Notes under the pieces: model-generated
The model's input: the letters and a program-made list of their open reading frames with translations, nothing else
What the model was told of the DNA's origin: nothing
The model's database searches: none
Made by a program: the position numbers and the translations under genes
Origin: Clostridium sp.
GTDB lineage: Bacteria; Bacillota; Clostridia; Lachnospirales; Lachnospiraceae
Length of the DNA stretch: 64,000 nucleotides
Assembly (NCBI GenBank): GCA_023664605.1
Contig: JAMPFF010000001.1
Location: 337,714 to 401,713 of the forward strand
Reading direction: 5' to 3'
Shown here: in pieces, positions 36,009-42,673 of the stretch
How positions within the stretch are numbered: the stretch's first letter is position 1
Layout of the letters: each line of letters starts with the position of its first letter

Positions 36009-36146
36009 ACGCAAACTTAATAGTTAGCGTTACGCAAACTTAATAGTAAGCGTTACGCAAACCTAACAGTAAGCGTTACGCAAACCTAACGGTTAGCGTT
36101 ACATAAGCCTAGCGGCTAACGTTATAAGAATTGTAACGCAATTCTT
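36009..36146 (+). repeat. Hairpin element copy B: five tandem 23-bp palindromic units plus terminal hairpin
   Basis: Units start at 36009, 36032, 36055, 36078 and 36101. The first four begin ACGCAAAC and end AGCGTT; each unit is an imperfect palindrome around TAAnnGTTA-like centres, and the fifth is more diverged. A hairpin AAGAATTG (36126-36133)/CAATTCTT (36139-36146) follows. The element at 60342 has the same unit length and the same terminal hairpin. Confidence 0.85.
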
Positions 36147-36180
36147 GATGAAATATTGACAACAGAGAATGGAGAATGTG

Positions 36181-37056
36181 ATGGCGCTATTTCAAATCGG
36201 CAACGATAAACTTACCATACAAGTTGATAGTATGGGAGCAGAACTGAAATCGTTAAAAAAGATTGCCACTGGGGTAGAGTTTATGTGGAACGGGAATCCC
36301 GCTTTTTGGAAGCGGACTTCACCGGTTCTGTTTCCCTTGGTGGGCGCATTAAAAAACGGTGAATACCGTCTGAACGGACAATGCTATCAGATGGGGCAGC
36401 ATGGTTTTGCCAGAGACATGGAGTTTCAATTAAAGAGCCAGACAAACCGTGAAATATGGTTTTCCTTGGAATCCTCAAAAGAGACTTTGGCGGTCTATCC
36501 CTATGCGTTTTTGTTAGAACTTGGATATGAATTGCAGGATGATACACTTAGCGTTAAATGGAAAGTAACGAACCGCGCCAAAGAGGATATGTATTTTTCC
36601 ATCGGCGGGCATCCGGCTTTTTGCTGTCCGATTTTGGAAGATACGAAACAGACGGCTTACCGCATTCGATTTGATACGAAAGAAAAAGTGAGCGCGGGTA
36701 TTTTGCAGGACGGTTTGATGAGTGATAAAAAAGAAACCTATTCTCTGGAAAATGGAGAGATGCAGATTACGGAGCATCTGTTTGACAAAGATGCGCTCGT
36801 CATCGAGAACAATCAGGCGCATCAGGTTTCTTTGATAAAGCCGGACGGTACGCCTTATTTGACGGTGGATTTTGACGCGCCGCTTTTCGGCGTCTGGTCG
36901 CCGCCGGGCAAAAATGCGCCGTTTATCTGCATCGAACCGTGGTATGGCAGATGTGATGCGTCAGACTATACAGGAACGTGGGAAGAGAGAAAATGGGAAC
37001 AGCATCTGGAGGCGGGAGGCATTTTTGAGGCGTCTTACCGGGTGCAGGTTTCTTAA
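36181..37056 (+). CDS. Aldose 1-epimerase family protein (LacX/GalM-like)
   Basis: This beta-sandwich protein of 291 residues is predicted to interconvert the anomers of an aldose or sugar phosphate. The block SIGGHPAFCCPI holds the conserved His, and FGVWSPPGKNAPFICIEPW matches the LacX-type ending. It lacks a signal peptide. GGAG lies 6 nt before ATG 36181; an ATG at 36169 has no site. Its mRNA would carry the hairpin array as leader. Confidence 0.88.
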   Translation: MALFQIGNDKLTIQVDSMGAELKSLKKIATGVEFMWNGNPAFWKRTSPVLFPLVGALKNGEYRLNGQCYQMGQHGFARDMEFQLKSQTNREIWFSLESSKETLAVYPYAFLLELGYELQDDTLSVKWKVTNRAKEDMYFSIGGHPAFCCPILEDTKQTAYRIRFDTKEKVSAGILQDGLMSDKKETYSLENGEMQITEHLFDKDALVIENNQAHQVSLIKPDGTPYLTVDFDAPLFGVWSPPGKNAPFICIEPWYGRCDASDYTGTWEERKWEQHLEAGGIFEASYRVQVS

Positions 37057-37095
37057 CTGCTAAGTGATAAAGATAAGAAAGGAACATGGTGAAAA

Positions 37096-37794
37096 ATGGA
37101 ACCGATTGTACAGTGTATGGGGCTTACAAAGTCATATGGCGGTAAGCTGGCGTTAAATCAGATTTTTCTGAATTTAGAGCGCGGTAAAATTATCGGATTG
37201 TTAGGTCCGAATGGAAGCGGCAAGACGACGCTTATTAAAATCATGAACGGTTTATTACGACCTACGGCAGGAGAGATTTTTATTGCCGGTGACAGACCGG
37301 GAATTGAAACAAAATACAGAATTTCCTATCTGCCGGAGAGGACTTATCTGCATCCGGGCATGAAAGTGATGGAGATGGTGCAGTATTTTCAGGATTTTTA
37401 TCCTGATTTCAGAGTAGAGAGAGCGTTTGATATGCTGCACAGGCTGCAGATTCCGCCGAATGAGAGACTGAAAAATCTCTCCAAAGGAACGAAAGAAAAA
37501 GTGCAGCTTATTCTGGTTATGAGCAGGGATGCGGATTTATATGTCCTGGATGAGCCGATTGCAGGCGTAGACCCGGCGGCAAGGGATTTTATCCTGCATA
37601 CGATTGTCAGCAATTATAACAGAAACGCTACGGTTTTGTTATCGACGCATTTGATTGCTGATGTGGAAAGCATTTTAGACGAGGTAGTTTTCATTAAATA
37701 TGGAAATATCATCTTGCAGGCGCCGACCGAGCAGATACGGCAGAATGAGGGTAAGTCAATAGACCGTTTCTTCAGGGAGGTGTTCGCATGTTAG
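37096..37794 (+). CDS. ABC transporter ATP-binding protein
   Basis: This ATPase has 232 residues with Walker A GPNGSGKTT (37-45), signature NLSKGTKEKVQL, Walker B YVLDEP and H-loop STH. The short size and LSKG signature resemble YtrB/BcrA-type exporters with a small ABC-2 partner. It overlaps the permease gene by 7 nt. The cargo is unknown; no regulator is adjacent. Confidence 0.9.
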   Translation: MEPIVQCMGLTKSYGGKLALNQIFLNLERGKIIGLLGPNGSGKTTLIKIMNGLLRPTAGEIFIAGDRPGIETKYRISYLPERTYLHPGMKVMEMVQYFQDFYPDFRVERAFDMLHRLQIPPNERLKNLSKGTKEKVQLILVMSRDADLYVLDEPIAGVDPAARDFILHTIVSNYNRNATVLLSTHLIADVESILDEVVFIKYGNIILQAPTEQIRQNEGKSIDRFFREVFAC

Positions 37795-38585
37795 GAAAAT
37801 TGATGAAATATGAATGGAAAGCGACATGGAAACTGCTTTTGCCGATGAATGCCTTTATTGTGTTAATGTCCATACTGGTATTTATGACGGTGCGGATGTC
37901 TTTTTTTGATTCCAATAGCGTCTTCGTGATGATAACGGGATTTATTATAGTGTTCACTTATATAATCAGTATGTTTGTGATTGCCATAGGAACGGTTATT
38001 TACCTGATATACAGATTTTATACGTCTGTTTATGGAGATGAGGGGTATCTTCTGCATACGCTTCCGGTGGATAAGCACCATATTATTATTGCAAAAACTC
38101 TGATAAGCGCTGCATGGCTGATAATTAACTCGATTGTGATTTTTTGTTCCATATTTTTCACTTTCACCTTTGCACAGGCAGAGTTTATGGAAATAATGAT
38201 GGATGTGGGAGAATCTTATGTCGAGTTAATGAATGATGCTGACTCGATTACAGGTTTTGGCATTGTAATGACGTATGTTGCGTCCCTTTTGTCAGTGTTT
38301 GCACGCATTTTAAAGATTATGGCATGTGTCTCACTTGGGCAGATGGCGTCCAATCATAAAGTTTTGGCGTCGTTTGGTTTTTATTATGGCATTTATTTTG
38401 TGCAGCGGATATTTGGAATGCTTTCTCTTGCTATTTTAGGATTGATATACAGAGCGATAGGCGACAGTCCGATTGGTTTATTTTCTATCAGTTGGGAAAC
38501 ACAATTAATATCCGGTTTGATTTATTGTGCGCTGTTCTATTTCCTGACATGGTACATGATGGATAGAAAATTAAATCTTGATTAA
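37788..38585 (+). CDS. ABC-2-like transporter membrane protein
   Basis: This membrane protein of 265 residues has six hydrophobic segments. The loop SVYGDEGYLLHTLPVDKHHI is shared by small ABC-2 permeases of Firmicutes that pair with YtrB-like ATPases. Its start overlaps the ATPase gene. It forms a two-gene exporter unit. Confidence 0.85.
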   Translation: MLGKLMKYEWKATWKLLLPMNAFIVLMSILVFMTVRMSFFDSNSVFVMITGFIIVFTYIISMFVIAIGTVIYLIYRFYTSVYGDEGYLLHTLPVDKHHIIIAKTLISAAWLIINSIVIFCSIFFTFTFAQAEFMEIMMDVGESYVELMNDADSITGFGIVMTYVASLLSVFARILKIMACVSLGQMASNHKVLASFGFYYGIYFVQRIFGMLSLAILGLIYRAIGDSPIGLFSISWETQLISGLIYCALFYFLTWYMMDRKLNLD

Positions 38586-38688
38586 AGAAAAATAGAATTT
38601 TTGCAATCCCGGAGAGCGGGGTATGCAGGTTGACAGAATCAAAAAATGAGAGCAGAATATAGATTATTAAAAGAAAGAAGGCGGTAAC

Positions 38689-39843
38689 ATGACAAAAATT
38701 GATATTGTGTCCGGCTTTTTGGGAGCCGGGAAAACGACTTTGATAAAAAAGCTGTTAAAAGAAGCTCTGGAGAGTACAAAGGTTGTCCTGATAGAAAATG
38801 AGTTTGGAGAAATCGGCATTGACGGCGGTTTTTTAAAAGAGGCGGGAATTGAAATTAAAGAAATGAATTCCGGCTGTATCTGCTGTTCTTTGGTAGGCGA
38901 TTTTGCGGCTTCCTTAAAGGAGGTTCTTGCGACTTATACACCGGAGCGGGTTTTAATCGAGCCGTCCGGAGTCGGTAAGCTTTCCGACGTTATGAAAGCG
39001 GTGCAGGGAGCCATGGAAAAAGAGGATGTTATCTTAAACAGCGCGGTTGTCGTAGTGGATGCCTGCAAGTGTAAAATGTATATGAAAAATTTCGGAGAAT
39101 TTTTCATCAACCAGATAGAATATGCGGGTACGATTATTTTAAGCAGAACGGACAAATTGAGCGAGGAAAAATTATCGGACTGCGTTGCCATGTTAAAAGA
39201 ACACAATGACAAGGCGACAATCATTACAACGCCGTGGGATGATTTAAACGGCGAAGATATTTTAGAGACAATAGAGGGTGCGAAAGATTTAGAGGCGGAA
39301 CTGATGAAAGAAGTAATGGCGCGCCATGATGATGACGAACACGAGCATCATCACCACGACCACGACGAGCATGAGCATCATCACCACGACCACGACGAGA
39401 AACACGAACACCATCATCACCACGACCATGATGACGAGCATGAACATCACCACCACCACGACCATGACGAGGAACATGAGCATCATCACCACCACGGCCA
39501 TGATGACGAACACGAACACCATCATCACGACCACGACGAACATGGACATCACCACCATCATCACGCGGATGAAGTATTTACAAGCTGGGGAATAGAGACA
39601 CCGGCGTCTTACATGCAGGATGAAATAGAGAAACGGCTGCAGAAGCTGGATAATGAAGAAGAATTTGGCATTGTGCTTCGCGCCAAGGGCATGGTTCCGG
39701 CGGGAGACGGCACCTGGGTTTATTTCGATTACGTTCCGGAGGAATGCGATATCAGAACCGGCAAACCGGACGTAACCGGTAAAATCTGCGTCATAGGTTC
39801 TAAATTGAAAGAAGAGAAGCTTGCCGCATTGTTTCAAAAGTAG
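38689..39843 (+). CDS. CobW/ZNG-type GTPase with long His-rich metal-binding segment
   Basis: This G3E-family metallochaperone has 384 residues. The P-loop is GFLGAGKTT (9-17); CICC (63-66) is the metal-transfer motif; EPSG and SRTDK are the further GTPase motifs. Residues 215-292 are a low-complexity stretch with about 47 histidines among Asp and Glu, followed by a CobW C-terminal domain. Members insert or deliver metals, most often zinc or cobalt. The His stretch suggests metal storage or sensing. It forms a pair with the GTPase gene 32 nt downstream. Confidence 0.92.
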   Translation: MTKIDIVSGFLGAGKTTLIKKLLKEALESTKVVLIENEFGEIGIDGGFLKEAGIEIKEMNSGCICCSLVGDFAASLKEVLATYTPERVLIEPSGVGKLSDVMKAVQGAMEKEDVILNSAVVVVDACKCKMYMKNFGEFFINQIEYAGTIILSRTDKLSEEKLSDCVAMLKEHNDKATIITTPWDDLNGEDILETIEGAKDLEAELMKEVMARHDDDEHEHHHHDHDEHEHHHHDHDEKHEHHHHHDHDDEHEHHHHHDHDEEHEHHHHHGHDDEHEHHHHDHDEHGHHHHHHADEVFTSWGIETPASYMQDEIEKRLQKLDNEEEFGIVLRAKGMVPAGDGTWVYFDYVPEECDIRTGKPDVTGKICVIGSKLKEEKLAALFQK

Positions 39844-39875
39844 GCAGGCTTGTTGCGAAAGGAGCATGGTAGACT

Positions 39876-40805
39876 ATGAAACCGGTATATGTCATCAATG
39901 GTTTCTTAGAGAGCGGTAAAACGGAGTTTATTGCCTATACGCTGGCGCAGCCCTATTTTCAGGTGCGGGGAAAGACGCTGCTTTTGCTATGCGAAGAGGG
40001 CGAAATCGAATATGATGAGGAACTGCTAAAGCAAAGCAGGACAGTAATAGAGATAATTGATGCGGAAGAGGACTTTAACTCGTCACATTTGATTGAACTG
40101 GAAAAAAAGCATAAGCCGGAACGTATTATCATTGAATATAATGGAATGTGGAATTATAAAAACATGAAGCTTCCCTGGCATTGGACGATAGAGCAGCAGG
40201 TGACGACGATAGACGCTTCTACGTTTCCGATGTATTTTACAAATATGAAATCCCTGCTTGCGGAAATGATACGCAAGTCGGAACTGATTATCTTTAACCG
40301 CTGCGATAATGTAGAGGATTTAAGCAGCTATAAGAGAAATGTAAAAGCGATTAACCCGAAAGCGGAACTTGTATTTGAAGACGCCAACGGGGAAGTCAAT
40401 GAGATTATGGAGGACGATTTACCTTACGATTTGTCCGCGCCGATTATTGAACTTGACAATGAAGGATACGGCATCTGGTATCTGGATTCCTTAGACCATA
40501 TCGGACGCTATGAGGGCAAGACCATACAGTTTACCGCAATGGTGCTTGTACCGAAGAACTTTCCCAAGGGTTATTTCGTGCCGGGCAGAATGGCAATGAC
40601 CTGCTGCGCGGAGGATATGGCGTTTTTGGGATTTGCCTGTGAGTATGATAAGACAAATACCCTGACAGACAAACAATGGGTTAAAGTAACAGCGAAAGTA
40701 TCGAAAGAATATTTTGCGGACTATAACGGCGAAGGACCCATACTGCACGCAATCAGCGTGGAGCAGACAAAAAAACCGAAAGAGGAGATTATCAGCTTTA
40801 CATGA
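39876..40805 (+). CDS. CobW-like GTPase with TIGR03943-like C-terminus
   Basis: This 309-residue protein opens with a G3E-type P-loop (VINGFLESGKTEF) but has no CxCC motif. The second half contains GRMAMTCCAEDMAFLGFACE, matching the end of the TIGR03943/DUF1980 proteins that are partners of metal-related permeases. It is thus a fusion of a GTPase-like domain with a metal-related C-terminal domain. It is the second gene of the metallochaperone pair and overlaps a tiny membrane ORF by 4 nt. Confidence 0.82.
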   Translation: MKPVYVINGFLESGKTEFIAYTLAQPYFQVRGKTLLLLCEEGEIEYDEELLKQSRTVIEIIDAEEDFNSSHLIELEKKHKPERIIIEYNGMWNYKNMKLPWHWTIEQQVTTIDASTFPMYFTNMKSLLAEMIRKSELIIFNRCDNVEDLSSYKRNVKAINPKAELVFEDANGEVNEIMEDDLPYDLSAPIIELDNEGYGIWYLDSLDHIGRYEGKTIQFTAMVLVPKNFPKGYFVPGRMAMTCCAEDMAFLGFACEYDKTNTLTDKQWVKVTAKVSKEYFADYNGEGPILHAISVEQTKKPKEEIISFT

Positions 40806-40915
40806 GGAAGATTTGGCACAGGATGCCTGTCATGATGATGGCAGGCATCTTTCTTATAGGCGTGTTGCTGTCCGGCGTCTGGCGGATATTGGAGTGGGTT
40901 GACGGAGAAGACTGA
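40802..40915 (+). CDS. 37-residue single-helix membrane protein
   Basis: This short frame starts by an ATGA overlap with the CobW-like gene. It encodes RKIWHRMP, then a hydrophobic helix (VMMMAGIFLIGVLLSGVW) and an acidic tail, ending at 40915. The Met-rich helix and the tight coupling support a real small protein, perhaps a membrane anchor or regulator for the metal GTPases. There is no family assignment. Confidence 0.5.
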   Translation: MRKIWHRMPVMMMAGIFLIGVLLSGVWRILEWVDGED

Positions 40916-40981
40916 CAGATGGCATTTTGTGGTTCTCACACGACTTTAAGTAAATTATAAAAGATTAAATGTAAAATATAA

Positions 40982-41010
40982 TTGACACAAAGTAATATAT
41001 ATGGTAATTT
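40982..41010 (+). promoter_or_regulatory. Sigma-A promoter facing two terminators
   Basis: TTGACA (40982-40987), a 17-nt spacer and TAATTT (41005-41010). Transcription starting near 41017 would meet a complete terminator at once. Confidence 0.7.
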
Positions 41011-41044
41011 AATGATAACGCAGTACACGGCGTTATCATTTTTT
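41011..41044 (+). terminator. First leader terminator upstream of the HTH regulator
   Basis: Perfect 10-bp stem AATGATAACG (41011-41020)/CGTTATCATT (41031-41040) with a run of Ts. It begins right after the -10 box of the promoter at 40982, so part of the left arm may precede the start site. Confidence 0.75.
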
Positions 41045-41079
41045 GTGAATGGAAGCTTGCTGTAATCGTGGTAGGAACT

Positions 41080-41109
41080 AAGCGCAAGCCGCTGGGGTTG
41101 CGCTTTTTT
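41080..41109 (+). terminator. Second leader terminator upstream of the HTH regulator
   Basis: Stem AAGCGCAA (41080-41087)/TTGCGCTT (41098-41105) continues into six Ts, 20 nt before the regulator start codon. Confidence 0.8.
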
Positions 41110-41113
41110 GTGC

Positions 41114-41121
41114 GGGGGGGG
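41114..41121 (+). repeat. Poly-G tract (G8) at the ribosome binding site of the HTH regulator
   Basis: Eight Gs followed by TAAA end nine bases before the TTG start codon and are the only plausible Shine-Dalgarno sequence. A change in tract length would alter ribosome binding or spacing. It shares the GTAAA junction with the tracts at 3819 and 7055. Confidence 0.65.
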
Positions 41122-41130
41122 TAAAGCGGA

Positions 41131-41340
41131 TTGGCACGAAACATAGCAATTAAAGTTGCACGGGTACAAAAAGATATGACACAGAAAGAGCTGGCGGATG
41201 CAGTCGGCGTATCCAGACAGACCATCAACGCCATCGAGCAGGGAGAGTACAATCCTACGATTAAGCTGTGCCGCTCTATCTGCCGCATTCTGGAAAAGAG
41301 TCTGGACGAATTGTTTTGGGAAGAAGAAGTTGAAGATTAG
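41131..41340 (+). CDS. Small XRE-family regulator
   Basis: This 69-residue protein is a single Cro/CI-type HTH (VARVQKDMTQKELADAVGV, SRQTINAIEQGEYNPTIKL, ILEKSLDELFW). This compact type normally sits before a small membrane protein gene that it regulates, as here. The start codon is TTG 41131. Expression appears to be limited by two leader terminators and a G8 ribosome binding site. The stop codon is within hairpin element C. Confidence 0.88.
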   Translation: MARNIAIKVARVQKDMTQKELADAVGVSRQTINAIEQGEYNPTIKLCRSICRILEKSLDELFWEEEVED

Positions 41341-41382
41341 AAATCTTCAACTGCAAATTTGTGAGAAGCACACAAATTCGCG
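41328..41382 (+). repeat. Two-hairpin intergenic element (copy C)
   Basis: Hairpin 1 has 11-bp arms (41328-41338 with 41342-41352, starting AGTTGAA) and a 3-nt loop. GCAA follows, then hairpin 2 (ATTTGTG with CACAAAT) and TCGCGG. The layout matches copy A at 25564 although the stem bases differ. Confidence 0.7.
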
Positions 41383-41403
41383 GGCTGAGAAAGGAGTATC
41401 ATT

Positions 41404-41892
41404 ATGAAAAATCATAAAAATAGACTGGATGAAATGCAGGAGCAGAAATTACTGCATATCGAACATAACGGCTGCTGGCTCGCCTTTTGGGGGATGTTGG
41501 CGGCAATGTTAGTACAGTTATTTGTCTATGGACGGGAAGAAGCCGCTGACAGGATTATCGGAGAATGGATTGTTTTTATGTGTCTGGCGGTATATATTGT
41601 AGTGGACTGTCTTAGAAACGGCATCTGGGATAGAAAGAGCGCTCCCACGCCGAAAGCAAATGCGTATTACAGCCTGGCGGCGGGCATTGCCGTCGGTGTG
41701 ATTTATTTGGTCGTTACCTATCAGAAATATCATGTTTTTGCCGGTTCTATTGCTACGGCAGTTTTTATGGGAGGGATGGCGTTTGCCATATGCTTTGTGG
41801 GCATGACACTTTTAGCAGCCTGGCATGTCAGACGGGAAAATAGGATAGAAAATGCAGAGGAGAAAGAAGAGAGGAATCCGAACGATGAGTGA
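41404..41892 (+). CDS. DUF6773-like membrane protein
   Basis: This membrane protein of 162 residues has four hydrophobic segments and a charged N-terminus (RLDEMQEQKLLHIEHNGCW) that resembles DUF6773, commonly found behind small XRE regulators. AAAGGAG precedes the ATG. The last codons overlap the ABC ATPase gene, so regulator, membrane protein and exporter probably form one unit. The function is unknown. Confidence 0.75.
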   Translation: MKNHKNRLDEMQEQKLLHIEHNGCWLAFWGMLAAMLVQLFVYGREEAADRIIGEWIVFMCLAVYIVVDCLRNGIWDRKSAPTPKANAYYSLAAGIAVGVIYLVVTYQKYHVFAGSIATAVFMGGMAFAICFVGMTLLAAWHVRRENRIENAEEKEERNPNDE

Positions 41893-42673
41893 AATGAAAG
41901 AGAATAGGATTATAGCGCATAATCTGGTAAAAACATTTACGAAAAATGAAAAGAAAAATAAAAAAGTGGATATCAACGCCGTTGACGGTATTTCCCTGTC
42001 GGTAAAAGAGGGAGAAATTGTAGGTATTTTAGGGCCAAACGGCGCGGGAAAGACCACGCTTTTGCGTATGCTTTCCAAACTGATGAAACCGACAGAGGGC
42101 ATGGTCAGCATCCGGATAGGAGATAAGGAAATTTCAGACGATATCGAAGTCAAAAGGCATATTGGCTATTTGTCTAATAATACGAAACTTTATGGAAGGC
42201 TTTCCGCCAGAGAACTGCTGCAGATGTTAGGCACGATTTACGGAATGCCGAAAGAGGATACGGAACAAAAAATCGAGGAAATCAGTAAAGTGCTTTCTTT
42301 GGAAAGCTTTATCGATAACCGGATTGAGAAATTATCAACCGGACAGACGCAGCGGGCGTCCATTGCCAGATGCCTTGTGCATGACCCACAGGTATATATC
42401 TTTGACGAACCGACGCTCGGACTGGATATTCTAAGCAGCGCCGCCATTATTGAGTTTATGAAAAGCGAGCGCGAAAGGGGAAAGAGCATTCTATATTCGA
42501 CGCATTATATGGAGGAAGCGGAATATCTGTGCGACAGAATTATTATGATTCATCACGGAAAGATTATCAGTGAGGGTACGCCTGGTTCCTTAAAGGAAGA
42601 GACGGAAAAAGAAAATCTGCGCGGTGTTTTTTCGGAATTGATAGTGAGGGAGGGCATTTTGGATGAACACTAA
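41885..42673 (+). CDS. ABC transporter ATP-binding protein (NatA-like)
   Basis: This 262-residue ATPase has Walker A GPNGAGKTT (50-58), signature KLSTGQTQRASIA, Walker B YIFDEP and H-loop STH. The start 41885 follows GAGAGG; a frame start at 41852 lies inside the preceding gene. Its partner is the NatB-like permease that overlaps it by 11 nt. NatAB systems export sodium or other small molecules. Confidence 0.9.
   Translation: MSEMKENRIIAHNLVKTFTKNEKKNKKVDINAVDGISLSVKEGEIVGILGPNGAGKTTLLRMLSKLMKPTEGMVSIRIGDKEISDDIEVKRHIGYLSNNTKLYGRLSARELLQMLGTIYGMPKEDTEQKIEEISKVLSLESFIDNRIEKLSTGQTQRASIARCLVHDPQVYIFDEPTLGLDILSSAAIIEFMKSERERGKSILYSTHYMEEAEYLCDRIIMIHHGKIISEGTPGSLKEETEKENLRGVFSELIVREGILDEH

Noticed and set aside
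36009-36146. CRISPR-like array
   Set aside because: Units are contiguous 23-bp palindromes without unique spacers and there are no cas genes.
39289-39867. 192-codon minus-strand frame rich in Val and Met
   Set aside because: It is the reverse complement of the His/Asp codon repeat of the CobW-type gene.
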